From contig CM055099.1 of the NCBI GenBank assembly GCA_029204225.1, positions 48,072,909 through 48,136,908 on the forward strand: a DNA stretch of 64,000 bases. Direction: 5' to 3'. Made by a program: the position numbers and the translations under genes. Source of the stretch: Diphasiastrum complanatum. Lineage: Eukaryota > Streptophyta > Lycopodiopsida > Lycopodiales > Lycopodiaceae. Below, in pieces: positions 11,969 through 23,977 of the stretch (its first letter is position 1; every line of letters begins with the position of its first letter). The notes below the pieces were generated by a model. That model had not been told where the DNA came from. It ran no database searches and saw only the letters and a list, made by a program, of their open reading frames with translations.

Positions 11969-12750
11969 CTAAATGTTGAAATGAGCTAAATCCTTGTTTT
12001 TCATTCAATTTGATTACAATTTTTTATCTAAATCTTGTGTAGATTGGATCGTAGCATCAAGCATTGATTCTAGAACTCAAAGTGAGTCAAATCCATTGGA
12101 AATTGGTGTTGTGTGACTTCATTTGCAGGTGTTTAGGTGTCTAAAACCAGAGGCAAAGCTGAATTCAATCCGCATTACCAAGATAGCAAGTTTTGCTTGC
12201 TCCAAGCATTGACTTCTAAGCAAGTTTTGGAGGTGATTTCATAGAGGAGGATTTCTAGCATTCAAGGAGAGGGAAGATCAGAGATTTGGGGACTCTTCAA
12301 GGCTGTTCTAAGGTGTAGAGGACACCTCCTAAAGTGATTCTGGTTCAGTCCAACCATTGTTGTACTTATGCATCAAATTAGATCAATTTTGATCAATTTT
12401 TGCTTGTGATTGGATAGTAGATTGCGTTGCATCCTCATTAAGTTTCATTTATATCTTTTGCAAGTGATTTTGGAAGGATATTAGGTTGCTGAAATTCACT
12501 CTTGATCAGATCATTTGGAGGCTTTTATGTTCTTTATAGGAAGAGGGGCAATTCTACTAGTATTATCTACTTCAATCAAGCAAGTGCACTAGTATTCTAT
12601 GATTTGATTTTGTTAAAGATCATTCTTAGATCTTTATAGGAAGTCTATTACTGATCTTTTCAGGTCCCTAATAAGTGGGATAAGGTAGATCTTCAATCAA
12701 ATCAATAGAAGTAACCTTCATTTGTGTCAAGTCCTTGATTAGGAGAATAG
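11969..12750 (+). other. Copia J 5' leader
   Basis: A 780-bp untranslated leader between the primer site and the gag ATG. No protein or repeat was recognised. Confidence 0.6.
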
Positions 12751-14240
12751 ATGGCATCTTTAAATGCATATCTTTTGGATACTAATGAGAGGCTCAACAA
12801 AACTAACTATTCCATATGGAAAGTTAGAATGGAATCCATCATGATCATGCAAGATCTAATGGAGATTGTAAATGGTAAGGAGGATGAACATATTCATCCT
12901 CAAGAAAAAGCCAAATACAACAAGGGGTGCAATATTGCACTACATTGTATAAAAATGAATGTTGCAAATGAACTCTTAAGAGAGGTAGGAGATTGCACTT
13001 CGGCTAAAGATGCTTGGGAGACTTTGTAGAAGGTCTATGAATCCAAGAACCAAACTAGGATGCTAGCTTTGAAGAATCAAATCTATAGAAGCTATCAAAA
13101 GAAAGGAGAGAGTGCACATACTTTTGTCTTAAGAGTGAAGGAATTGAACAACAAGCTAGCCTTCATAGGTGATGACGAGCTTGTTCAACTCATATTGAAT
13201 GGACTAAGCTTTGAATTTGACAATTTGGTACAGGGATATGCAATTATGGGTAAGCTACCCATACTTGAAGTGCTCCAAGGCACACTCATGGCCGAGGAGT
13301 AAAGAAGGAGCCAAATGCAAGAGAGGATGGATAGACTTTCCATCCAAGGTGGAAATGACCAAGCTCTCTTCACCAAAGGCAAAGGGAAGTCCAAAGGCAA
13401 AGGATCAACATTCAAGAAGTCTTCAACAAAGCTTGAGGATCAAGAAGGACCCTCAAAGGCATCTCCATCAACCACCAAAGTCAAGAAGGACAAATCGAAT
13501 GTGAAGTGCTATTATTGTAGCAAGATGGGGCACTATGCCTCGGAATGCTTCAAGAGGAAGCAAGATCAAAGCCAAGCCAACATGAGCAAAGAGGAGGAGG
13601 AGGAGGAGAGTTCACATGAGAACTCTCTCATGATGTCCATATTTTCTTCAACAAGCTTCAAAGGAGAAGATCCTTGGTGGATTGACTTGGGTGTTCACAC
13701 ATGACTAGCAAAAGGGAATTTTTCTGTTCTCTCTTATCTTATGATGGACCTATAAAATCTATCTATACTGTAAGATTGAAGGAGTTGGTAGCATTCCCCT
13801 AGTATCTTCCAAAAAGATCAACATAGAAGGTGTTTTGTACACTCCTACAATAACAAAGAATCTACTAAGTCTTGGCCAAATAGTAGACAATGGTTTCAAT
13901 GTTGACTTTGCTTCAAATGAATGTTTCATCAAGAAGAAGGGTGAGATAGTGGCCAAGGGCACTAGACTTGGCAAACTTTATAAGTTGGATGCATTTGTGG
14001 ATATAATGTTGTCATGTTGGCCGAGAAGAGCAAGATATCTACCTTCACTTTATGGCACCAAAGACTTGGACATGTCAACTCGGGTTCCATGGAGGCTATG
14101 ATCAGGGAGGAGTATGCTTTAGGACTACCAAGGTCTATTGGGAAGGAAGACAAGGTTTGTGAAGCTTGTGCTTTATCCAATTTCATGAAGTTCAGATCAT
14201 CACTTGGATTGATTAGTACAGCAGTGATTGAACCAAGCTA
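12751..14240 (+). pseudogene. Copia J gag, protease remnant and pre-integrase region
   Basis: Gag starts at the ATG at 12751 (MASLNAYLLDTNERL), with the UBN2 hallmarks NYSIWKVRM and, after an in-frame TAG at 13027, QLILNGL. A second stop at about 13300 follows LMAEE. The CCHC knuckle CYYCSKMGHYASEC is intact at about 13507-13548. The protease motif WWIDSGA appears as WWIDLGV near 13676-13696, so the catalytic DSG is lost. The pre-integrase block TKNLLSLGQ follows, then WHQRLGHVNS and CEAC, the zinc-binding HH-CC residues. Coding then stops and the polypurine tract begins. Gag might have been expressed before the stops arose; packaging and integration would have needed partners. Confidence 0.88.
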
Positions 14241-14255
14241 GATAGTGAGGAGGAG

Positions 14256-14935
14256 TGTTAAAAATTCTAGCTTGACTAGTTTTGGTCATATGACTTGTAA
14301 ATAGTTAGATGGTCATGATGTGGCTTGTCACACGTGCCAAATAGCATAGGATTCCATTCATAAGGATGTTCTCAAGTTGACCTAAGTTATAGAACCTTTG
14401 GAATGAGTCCAAATCATGCTTAGATACAAGAGAGAAAAAGCTATTTTTGGTAATTTTTACATTGTTGAGGGATCTCCAAGATCCCAACCCTAACTTGGTA
14501 GGGATGAAAGATCCACCAAAATTAGCATTAGGGATAGGTTTAGGGCTACTCATACCTGCCCAAAGCCGTGATGGATCATTTATATATAGGTGATGATCTC
14601 TCACCAAAATCAATCAAGCAATCATTATGATTTTTCTCTCATATTGGTGCAATTGCTCTTTATGTTCATAATTCTTTGAGTTCTTGTGATTCCTAATCAT
14701 TATAGGATTGAATGTGGGTCTGGTGTACAGTACTCAGACTGTTAGAGGTCATACTTTCACACGTGTGAAGGCTTCTTCAAGGATTTGGGCCGTTTAGTGA
14801 GGTTCAAGCATAGATTATTGATGGATTTTGACGGTTCAACTTGTGCTAATCTTATGAAATCATAATCTATTGTTTCCCTCATCATTTCAAGTGTTTTAAG
14901 ATCCTTATTTGCTGTAATTTTTACACCTAGAAGAC
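14256..14935 (+). repeat. 3' LTR of copia J
   Basis: This 680-bp LTR begins TGTTAAAAATTC directly after the purine tract and ends AATTTTTACA. It is followed by CCTAG, the imperfect target duplication. Confidence 0.9.
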
Positions 14936-14984
14936 CTATATCATTTTTAATAAACAATAGAAAACAGTTTTTCTTGCAAAAGTA

Positions 14985-16130
14985 GGACCATATACAATTA
15001 TAGACAAGGTTTTATATAAATTAGGACTAGACGATAATCTTCGTCGCTGTCCAGAACCCACCGAAGTCACCACTGTAATCCGCACATTACATGAAGAAGA
15101 TTTGAGGGGACATTATGCTCTTAAAAATACCACTAGAAAAATTTTAAACGCCATGTATTGGTGGCCTACTATTTATAGAGATGTTAAATCTTTTATTCAA
15201 AAATGTGATGCATGTTAGAGGATGCCAGAAACCCAGCTTCGCAACTCACTGGCCACTCACACCCATTATTCCCTTAGCAGGTTTTGAGAAATGGGAAATA
15301 GATTTTGTAGGGCCAATCAAATCAATCACTCGTAGAACCCGAAGACGTTACATACTTATTGCGACAGACTATGCTACCAAAATGGTAGATGCCCAAGTTA
15401 CCGCCAAAACCGATGCCAGAACAATAGCAAAGTTTTTGTTTCAAAACATTATCACATGTTATGGTTGTCTCTTAGAACTAGTTAGTGATAGGGAACCCCA
15501 TTTCCTCAACCAAACCATCAAAGCATTGTTATCATATTTTTCCATCACCCATAGGCAAACCACACCATACAATCCCAAAGCCATCGGACTTACTGAGCGA
15601 GCCAACAGAATTTTGTGTAAGATTCTGAACAAGATAACATAAACACACTCTTCCGACTGGGACCAAAAACTTCCATCAGTCTTATAAGCATACCGTGCTG
15701 CCGAAAAGATTACAACCAAGCAAACTCCATATTATCTTGTATATGGAATGCAGCCTATACTACCGATTGAGTTCGAAGTTCCAACATTCCGCATTATTAA
15801 CGGATGGATGAGAACGATAGCCTCCACGAGCGAATAATAGCTTTAACACAGTTGGAGGAGGATTGTCAATTAGCCTTGATCGGAACTAAAAGAGTGCAGA
15901 ATAAACGAAATTTTTTTTTTTATCAATCCTTTTAAAAAATCAAATTAAACGTGGGGACTGTGTGCTTCTGTATGATAATAGACACATGTTGTTTTCAGAA
16001 AAACTACACACTAGATGGATGGGACCTTACAAGGTCATAGAGGTTTTTAATAAAGGATCTTTACAATTAGCTGATCTCGAGGGACATTTGCTCGATGGTA
16101 AATAGATCAAGGGTGAAGCAATACTATGAC
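14985..16130 (+). pseudogene. Gypsy K integrase pseudogene
   Basis: The integrase N-terminal H2C2 zinc region lies at about 15080-15215 (LHEEDLRGHYALK, then YWWPTIYRDV, then CDAC followed by a TAG). The catalytic core includes WEIDFVGP at about 15292 (first Asp) and TDYATKM at about 15365. LVSDREPHF at about 15480 is the second Asp, where the family usually reads SDRGTHF. TPYNPKAIGLTERANR at about 15560 carries the catalytic Glu. A GDCVLLYDNRH segment near 15955 is the usual C-terminal region. The open part is 15181-15642; stops and frame changes surround it. It is related to gypsy-1 and gypsy E but is a distinct copy. Confidence 0.87.
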
Positions 16131-16180
16131 TAATTTTCGAGTAGACGAATAAGTTGAGCTTTGCGTTTTTTGCGATTAAT

Positions 16181-16575
16181 GCAAAAAGTGTGACACTTTT
16201 CGTGATCCATGTTCCACGAAGTTCCACTTCTCTGGAAACCCTGAAAAATGCGACAATGCTTACATTCGTGTTTTCCGAAGGTTGCTATTCGCCAAAAACC
16301 AAGACAACTTTCATATTCAAACTTTTCACCGTTTGCTAGTATGCAAAAAATGCGACATTATTTGGAATTTGTTTTTCTTCGCCTCAAGATTTTGCAAAAA
16401 ACCTGACACTTGTCTGGAACTACTATTCTCGCATTTTGGCCATTTTATTTTTCCGATAATGCCGACACTTGTGCGGATACTTCCATTTTTATTTTCTTGC
16501 TATTTTACCTCATGCAAAAAATGTGACACTCGAGATATCACATTAGATATGCAAAAAAGCCGACAAGTGGGCGAA
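16181..16575 (+). repeat. Degenerate tandem array in gypsy K tail (about 50-60 bp unit)
   Basis: A motif of the form GCAAAAAATGCGACACTT recurs at about 16181, 16243, 16291, 16343, 16394, 16455, 16514 and 16551, with spacings mostly 50-61 bp. Copies are diverged. It lies between the end of integrase and the downstream reading frame, so it is part of the element's non-coding tail. Confidence 0.65.
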
Positions 16576-16845
16576 ATCAGCACATACGATTGTTTCCACC
16601 AGACTCTGTAAATTTTTATTCTTTCACAGTTCGAAACTCAAGTTTCCAAGTTTGACTTTTGCGAACTGTGTGAAACATTAGCTATATTTTGTTTTATTTT
16701 TATTTTTATTTTTGATTAGGACTATTTCATTTTATTTTAAAGCATCTACCTTTACCATTAATAATTGTCAAGTACGTCGACATATCATTAATATCTTAAA
16801 CACTTCAGCTTTTTTGTTCTCTCTCTCACTCTTTCTTCTACTTTT

Positions 16846-17402
16846 GTGATCGTTACGTTGTTCCCCTCGTTACGATCAAACACTCTGACTACTACCATCG
16901 CTAGTTTCCTTGCATTCCAAACTAGCGATACCATAGTTTTCAAAACCCACCCAAAACCAATGCTATCAGTTTTGCAACCTTTTGCCGCTAGAGCTAGAAT
17001 CAAAGGATTGCTTCAATTTGATCCTTCGGTTGTTTTATCAGAATTATGCCACGAGCTTATTCGAAATCTAGGCAAAATTGAAGCTGGGGACATCTCTGCA
17101 CCATAGTTCGGAATGCGCCTATAATCATCACAGAAGAATTTTACTGTCAAGCGTTAGGCTTACCGGTAGATGGTACCATCCCTACTACCAAGCTCGATTA
17201 CATTACACGAAGTGGAGTTGTTCAGGATGGAGCATACCTTGAGAAGAGGGGGTATAAATTGTCTTATATTCAAGACCACAATCTTAAAAGCTTCGTCCGC
17301 TTCTCCCTTGCTTCTATATTCTTACCAAAGCAAGAGTATACCATATCCACCACGAACATGGGACGCTTCACATTTAAGGAGGGGGAATATGTAATACCCT
17401 AT
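16846..17402 (+). pseudogene. Putative extra 3' ORF of gypsy K (unknown product)
   Basis: An open stretch runs from 16846 to about 17106 (86 codons). After a single frame change near 17100 it continues with about 95 further codons (blocks such as FYCQALGLPVDGTIP and TKLDYITRSGVVQDGAYL) across the polypurine tract into the LTR. The position, between integrase and the 3' LTR on the sense strand, is that of the additional ORFs known in some plant gypsy lineages. I do not recognise the protein and see no signal peptide or clear membrane segment, so an envelope role is not supported. It could also be captured host sequence. Confidence 0.45.
17376..17389 (+). other. Polypurine tract of gypsy K
   Basis: AAGGAGGGGGAATA immediately precedes TGTAATACCC, the start of the 3' LTR. 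This is where plus-strand cDNA synthesis would initiate. Confidence 0.75.
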
Positions 17403-17529
17403 TACATGCATATTTTTCTTGTCATCCCGATGCCCTCCATCATTTGCCACCGTAATTTGTTCAGGAAGGGCATGGGTTTGTAATAATGGAGCATACCTTG
17501 GAGAAAGTTATGGGTTTTCCATAGCTCCA

Positions 17530-19573
17530 CCACATCCAAGTTGTAGCTCGTAGAAATAGGCATTGCTAGGAATATCGAGTACGACTAGGTCTATAGAAAA
17601 TTTCAGACCTCCTAGTTTGATGAGCACTTTTGGAAGAAAACCAGTAGGTCGGACCACACTTTGATCAGCCATCCTAAGCTGACAAGTGGGTTTGGTAAGT
17701 TTGTCTCTCAGATTCCATTCTATCATGAGGGAGGTGGAAATGATGTTGACACCTGAGCCACCATCTTGTACACCTAAGACTTCGCGGGATTGGTGATGGA
17801 ATCTTGATATTGCCCCTTTCACTGAGTGGATTTGTGAGATGTAATGGCATTTCGGGCAATTCATCAGGGGTGGTGGTGTCAGTGGCTTGGATTTGTTGTT
17901 TCCATTTTCTTGCATGCTTCCAGAGACCATGGAAAGGGAGAGTCACATTGGCTTGCAATAAATTCCCCCAGACTTCAGTGCCTTCAAGGGTTTTGGTCTC
18001 AAAAGGCTTGTGAGGTACTTTATGGAAGGTGGAAGAATGTTGGTCTACATTGAGAATTTGTTGGCAATACTGATGATGCAACCAAATTTTTTCAGATGGG
18101 TGAGGATAGACAATAGGTGTGGAGTCTTCACTTGGAGGTGCAGCATGCGGCTGGGTTTGTTGGGTGCAAGTGTAGAGGCTTGGCATTGAGTTTGTGCATG
18201 AGTCAAGACCCATGCTGGATGAGTTTCGACTGGCAATGTTTCTACTTACATAGAACAGACAAGAGCATCTGGTTTAGATCAAGATGGACAGTCCTTCACA
18301 TGGTATTTAATGCCGCAATTTTCACAAGCCGGAGGAAAGCGATGTTTATCAGGACAGCGAATACTAGGGTATTTACCTGTGCAAATAAAACATTCTCGTA
18401 TTGCTTGGAGTCGATGCATGGCAAACACAGCTTGGTTAGGATCATAGGTTTGGGCATTGGGGTCAACCACTTGAGCATTAGGATCATATGTATAATAAAC
18501 AACTGTCTCAGTGGTGTATCTCGGTTGAGTAGTGTCTTCTACAAAATATATTGATGGATCGATGGTATTGGGATCAAGATAGTGGGCAGCTTGTTGTGGA
18601 GTAGGTTGGTTAATGACAAATTGTTGTCATGGTGGTTGGTACTGATTTGGTGCAGTTGGTCGTGGTTGGTATACCCCTAGTCATGGCATAGGCTGTTGTG
18701 GAGGGTAGGGACAGTATGCTCGATAGATGGTGGGTCTAGGTGCTGCTGAAAAATGGTTTCGTAGTTGAGGGCATTCATACAGCAGTATGATGTTGTGAGC
18801 AGATTGGACACCAGACATTTTTTCTTGCTGGAAAAGATATCTCAGCAATCTGTTTCATGGTGGTTTGGAAATCGACAGTGAGTTTATCCATATGAGATTG
18901 TTGAGCTTTTTGTCAGGTTTTCATTTGATGCAGAAGTTCAGAAGGTTCGGCAACATTTTCAGACCTCGGGTGATTAAGACGATCGTGATTCTTAGATTTC
19001 TTTTTACGATGGTCAGAGTCATTGTCGGAACCTTCGTTTTCTTCACGGAAAACATCAATCATTATGTATTTAAGTTTATCATAAAGGTCAATTGGCTTTA
19101 GTTCTCGGCGGATGTTTTTAGGCAATCCCACCAAGAACAGTTTTATGGCCATTTGTTCAGTGATATTTTCGTCAACACATTCGACCTTGAGACATTTAAA
19201 GTGCTCGATGTAGTTTCGAACAGACTTGTCGTGACACAACTTGATATGGATAATTTGGATGAATGGGCTCTGAGTCAATTTGGATGGTTTGAAACACTTT
19301 ATGAGGATGTCTTTAGGAGTGGTCCAAGAAGCAAGATCAGGAGTTTCGAGGTTAAGATACCACTCTTTGGCTGTTCCATAGATTACGATGGAGAATAGGT
19401 GAATCTTTTCTGTCTCAGAGGTATCTCCATAGAAGCGGCATGCATTATCAAAGTCTTGGAGAAATTGGACTGGGTTAGATTCTCCATCGTACTTTGGTGC
19501 ATCGATATGTGAAATTCTGCGTTCTAGTCGTGGAGGAATTGGATTGGAAGATTCAGCACAACTCTCGAGACAT
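17530..19573 (-). pseudogene. B1 gag-protease pseudogene
   Basis: Reading the minus strand from the ATG at 19573 (frame lost within a few codons), the pieces recognisable by alignment to B2 are, in order: retrotransposon gag (DNACRFYGD, then KLFLVGLPKNIRRELKP near 19130); a basic, charged linker; CCHC-like knuckles near 18300-18400 (ECFICTGKYPSIRC and CENCGIKYHVKDC); and a retropepsin-like segment near 17570-17760 (DGGSGVNIIS, then LKFSIDLVVLDIPSNAYFYEL). The catalytic motif is DGGSG rather than DTGA, a variant also common in plant Tat-type proteases. Frame changes and stops throughout make it non-functional. Confidence 0.82.
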
Positions 19574-20400
19574 GTTGCAGAGTGTGGAATAGAGTAGCAG
19601 TATAGATTACCAGGGTAGTACTATACTTGGCAAAAAAGACAAAAAGAGCAGAATGGAAGATTTTGGACAAAAAAACTGGACTTTTGTGCTGTACCACAAG
19701 AAAACAAGAAATCTAATTTACACCTACAATCCACAACCACACAATAGAAAAACATGCTAAGAAATCGTGGAGAGATAGAGGAATCGAATTGCAGTACTCG
19801 CAAATTCTGACAAGGAGTGCGTTTTGTCAAAATACTAATTTTTTTAATATTTTTGAAAAAAAAATTAATGGTAGAATTCGTGGAGGGTACAGATAATTCG
19901 TGCTCACTAAGGACTTTTTTGTAGGGTGGCTGGTGATTTATGATACAGAAGTTTTACTAACAAAGAGAGCTTATGGTAAAAAAAAGTGACTTTTTGATAG
20001 AAAATAGGCAAAATCTCTTAGATAGAATTCGCGGAGCTATTGGAGGAATGATCTTGAATAGATCTAGCCTCAAGGAAGCCGACAAATTTTAAGATAGATT
20101 TGGATGGAAAACAAGAGATTTTGACAGTATATCAAGCTGTTTTCACAGAATCTGACTTGGGTCAGAATTTGTGGAGGTGATAAAATGAAAGATCAGGGTC
20201 TGTTATGGCTACAAACAGACCGGCGAATTCTGATATACCTGTTTGGTTGGAAAAAATGTCATTTTGGTCACTTCTTTTCAAAGAAAATGCCCAAGTTGAC
20301 ACTTTTGTTGCTCCCCCCCGGTTTGATAGGTTGCTCCGCAGCTCGGTATGGCCTGGAGAGAAGACTCGTGTTGTGGCTGGAAGATAGAAAGCAAGCAAAA
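19574..20400 (-). other. B1 5' leader
   Basis: Untranslated leader between the primer site and gag, alignable to B2 42257-43117 (shared blocks such as GATAGAATTCGCGGAGC). No coding potential is evident. Confidence 0.6.
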
Positions 20401-20415
20401 CACAAACGACGCCAA
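20401..20415 (-). other. Primer binding site of B1 (degenerate, tRNA-Asp type)
   Basis: The minus strand after the LTR reads TTGGCGTCGTTTGTG, a degraded form of the TGGCGCCGTTGCC site complementary to aspartate tRNA. B2 and C carry better-preserved versions. Confidence 0.6.
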
Positions 20416-20865
20416 TGTTGGAAGTAAATCTTGTTTGCGTTGGCTAGATCTACTCACGAGGTGGTGTAGTATAGAGAGGATCGTCCACCTTTTAAGTTCC
20501 TACCAAAAGCTTCAAACAGAAATAGTTAACGAAAATGAATACACTAAGGCTTGCCCAACTAGTGCCCAAAACTAAAATGAAACTATCTAAAACAATAAGT
20601 AACCAATCCTTGCTAAGGCTTATCCAACTAGCAAGGTTTCTAAACTAGATCCTAAATGAACACCCACAAGGAAAATGGAATGATAGATTGCGGCTATCTA
20701 ATAATCAATCAATTAAATACATGCCACAATACAAACCGATGAGAAGGAGACAAGAGGAGCCCGAGCACCTTCCCTCAAGCTATGCACCTTCCCAAAGGGA
20801 ACACAAATGAAACAGAGAGATAGTCTCAAAAATAGAGAGCTTGATAGCTTAATCTCAAAAGTGTC
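20416..20865 (-). repeat. B1 5' LTR, first segment (left of transposon T)
   Basis: Begins TGTTGGAAGTA on the plus strand and aligns with the first ~475 bp of the B2 LTRs. It stops at TGTC (20862-20865), where transposon T is inserted. The LTR resumes at 28339. Confidence 0.88.
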
Positions 20866-20876
20866 AACACGATGAC
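20866..20876 (+). repeat. Left terminal inverted repeat of T
   Basis: AACACGATGAC, matching the right end (complement of 28324-28334) at 10 of 11 positions. Similarity beyond this is weak. Confidence 0.75.
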
Positions 20877-21167
20877 ATTTGTTTTGGGACTTTGACCTGA
20901 AAAAGAGTAATCTTTTTGGTGTTTTTTAATGGTCCTAGTTTTAGGCCAAAATCATGGATTTTTTCAATAAATCTCTAAATTTTGTTTTTAGAAAAAGCCA
21001 AAAAAATGCATATTCTAGATAAAGAACTACAAGTTTTTTGTTGCAAACTTCATAAAACCATCCTAATCACAAATAAAATAATAATTCAAGAGAACAAATG
21101 ATTTTTGAAACTTGAAATCCCATTGAAATACAAAATAACTTAAATTATATTTTCACATTCTTTTTTT
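20877..21167. other. T left subterminal non-coding region
   Basis: About 290 bp of AT-rich sequence between the inverted repeat and the end of the transposase gene. No motif was recognised. Confidence 0.5.
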
Positions 21168-23799
21168 TTAAAGTACATTTTCTAAGGAATTTTCATTGAT
21201 GCCTCTCAATTCAAAACTTGACATATTCTCGACACTCTCGTTTTCAGCTGATGAAGTGGAAGATCCGTCTTCTTCATTAGAGTCAACTGGCATGTCTTCC
21301 TCAGAATCCGCGTCTATTAGTTGTTGATGTATGTTCGAGATTGAGCAAACTGATTTTTTGTTCCTCGAAAAAGTCCATCCACCAATGCTGATCAAACTCA
21401 TCAAAAAAATGATAAGTTGTTTGAATACTTGATTCCAAAAAATTCAATGAGGCAAATGGATGAATCTCGTGATGCTCTCTTTGCACCTTTTGTTCTTCTA
21501 ACAAGGACTTCAAGAAAGACACCACAACAAGCTTGATTTGGGTTGATGGAATGTTAAGCAAAAATTGAACTCCTTCAAGAGGTGGCCACGAAACTGAATT
21601 TGAAAATAGTTTGCCCCATAATAATATAATGTTTGATTCGTTACATTTGATTTTAAACTGGTGCTGAAAGCTAATATCATTAATATTAGCTATGCATCGC
21701 TCTGTTTTGTTGGACGCCTTAACATAATCACGAAAATCATATGCGTGTCTGATTAATAACACGTTTGGCTTTGGCACATACGATTCCTCAACAATGCTTT
21801 GAAACACTGTAATAAAAATGCTTTTTTGCATCTTAACCTCTTAGAAAAGCAACTAAACATTTGATCAATTTGATCGTGGGTATGTCCTACCAACAAAAAT
21901 CCTATTTTTATTTTTTTGAAATTTTTTTTCTCCACTAGCATAGACAAGTATGCCAAAACAATTTGATTTTTATTTTTCCTAGCAATGTTGTCAAGCTGCA
22001 AATAAAGTATTTCTGGAAGATTTTCACCAAAGTCGCAAATTATCTTATGTACAATGGGGATCATCGAATTTGGATCATTTCGAACATTGGGATAATTAAA
22101 AAAGACTTTGGAATCCAAAATGCCATTAAACACAAGTGCTCCAACAAGATGAACCTGAATAAAATCTGCCTCATTCAAATTTTTGGACACTCTGACAAAT
22201 TGAGACAACATTGTTTTCTTCTGATCCATGCCATCAATAACAAGGCCCGAATATTTTTGTGGACATTCCAAACATTTTTTTCGATGTTTAGCCAACTTTT
22301 GTCTTTCAACTGTTTGTTGATCTCTGTGTAGTTGAAGAGATTTTGCAGCATCCATTGAAAATACAATGGTTCACTTCTTTGATAAAATAAAAATCATTCC
22401 ATAATGGTGTTAAAAAAGACTGCAATATAATGGTGTTCAAAAAGACTGCAACATAATTTTTTTTCAAAACAGAAAGTATTAAAATGAATGACAAATTTGA
22501 TTAATATTTATCTTTCTCATTATTGGTCTTTGCAAGTTGTTTAGCAAACTTTAACAACACGCAAGTGGAGCACACTATCATTCGTGATATTTTGGAAATC
22601 TTTACCAGTCTCTGTTCCAAACTCTAAGAAAATATGAGTAACTCAAATATGAAACATTTTTTGTTTTTGCAAACTCTTTTTACATCAAAAATATTTTTAA
22701 TTTTGTAAAATTATTCAGCAAGTGAAAATATAAGGAATTAGACAATTTTTCTCCGTGCACATCTATGAAATGCTTTAGCCAAGCAGTTGCATTTAAAGCA
22801 TTTGGAGAAACAATTCGACCATGTAAGAATCCCCGTAATGTTGGGTCTTTCTGAAGTCGTGCATGCATTCATTGAAGCCGTGAGTTTCCGATTGCGTGAA
22901 CCGCTTTGTAAGCTTTGCAACAAACCTCCAAAGCATTTAAAAAATATGAAAATGAGTTTTTGTCGGGCCTCACTGTTGCACACAAATAGTAATTTCTCTC
23001 ATCCTTACTTTGTAAAAAGAAGTTTGATCTTAATTCTTCAATTTCTCTGATACTCAGCTTTTGCAAACAATATGATGAGTAGCAAATAATATTTCGTACC
23101 TTTCGAATCTCAGATTTTGTAATCAATTGTTTTTGACGATTCGTTAAATCAGGTGAGGATCTCAAGTCTCTCTTGCATTTTATTTTTTGTTTGGAGTCTG
23201 ATCTATAAATTGAACCTGTGACACTAGTAGGTGCTTGAACTGGTTGAGAAGGTATTGGAATTTCATGACCCGAAATTCTGGCTCCAACCGCAGGATGTTC
23301 TGGACACTCAAAAGGTCTAAATTTTCAATGAATATAGCCCTTTTAGATTTAACACGACGAACATCACTTTGAGAAGGTCTCCTGCGAACATGAGAAAAGC
23401 TTGAATGTCGCAGATCAACAGACTTACACAAATCTGTTGATTTACTAGAGTCAGTAACTGAGTGAATTGAAGCTTTTGACTCATCACTCAATGATTCAAC
23501 TTGTTCAAAAGAACAATGTTCTGATTGTGTTGAGCCTGTATCTAAAGAGGAGGACGAGGTTGAAAGATTTGATACAAGTTGAGTTACAGGTGTCATTTCT
23601 TGAAAAGTACTTACTTGAGAAATTTTAGAAGATGAACGGGTAAATGATGATGATGCCACATCATTTACGAAACCATGTTCAGATTCAGGAGTGGCTTTAT
23701 AAAAAAGCTTTCATTGGGAATGTCAGATAAAGATGTTGCACTTGTTGCAACATATTGAGTTACAACTACTGGAATAGAAGAGGTAGAACTACTTGACAT
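21168..23799 (-). pseudogene. DUF7869-like transposase gene of T (decayed)
   Basis: Minus strand, start ATG at 23799 (MSSSSTSSIP). The N-terminus is Ser-rich and low-complexity. Next comes RQKQLITKSEIRKVRNIIC, then VCCKAYKAVHAIGNSRL and HGRIVSPNALNATAWLKHFI, typical of the N-terminal part of this family. The core (22355 to about 21840) contains VIDGMDQKKTML, LPEILYLQLDNIARKNKNQI and VGHTHDQIDQMFSCFSKRL; the Asp residues in VIDGMD, LQLDN and THDQID are candidate RNase H-fold catalytic positions. The C-terminal HAYDFRDYV and an acidic tail end at 21168. An intron probably lies at 22370-22680. Breaks: frame changes near 23703, 23200, 21835 and 21352 and an in-frame TGA at about 22877. Recognition of DUF7869 is by pattern, not by search. 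Confidence 0.75.
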
Positions 23800-23977
23800 C
23801 GTAACCTTAAAATTTTTTTGACCTACGTACTTATGCTAAGCATAGACCCGTTGAAATAGTTAACACCACGGCTTGTTTTATTAAAGTTTTCAGTATTTTC
23901 ATTAAGCTAGTATTTTAAATTTTTTTAACAAGTCTTTTTTTTTTGCAGATTTTCAATTGTCTTTGATAATTTTTGAA

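Larger units (their letters stand above)
11300..14935 (+). mobile_element. Copia J, RT-less copia with gag (non-autonomous)
   Basis: A complete 3.6 kb plus-strand element with LTRs 11300-11956 and 14256-14935, an initiator-Met primer site and a polypurine tract GTGAGGAGGAG just before 14256. The target duplications are CCTGG (11295-11299) and CCTAG (14936-14940), which differ at one base, consistent with some age. The interior keeps gag, a damaged protease and the pre-integrase zinc region, then jumps straight to the polypurine tract. The integrase core, RT and RNase H are absent. Confidence 0.93.
14936..17428 (+). mobile_element. Gypsy K, 3' half with start of its 3' LTR
   Basis: A truncated plus-strand Ty3/gypsy element. 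It retains integrase, a long post-integrase region with tandem repeats, an additional reading frame, a polypurine tract (AAGGAGGGGGAATA, 17376-17389) and only the first ~39 bp of the 3' LTR (TGTAATACCC at 17390). The LTR is then cut off by the edge of element B1 at about 17429. The RT half is missing on the left, where copia J and the gypsy-1 tail adjoin. Confidence 0.85.
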
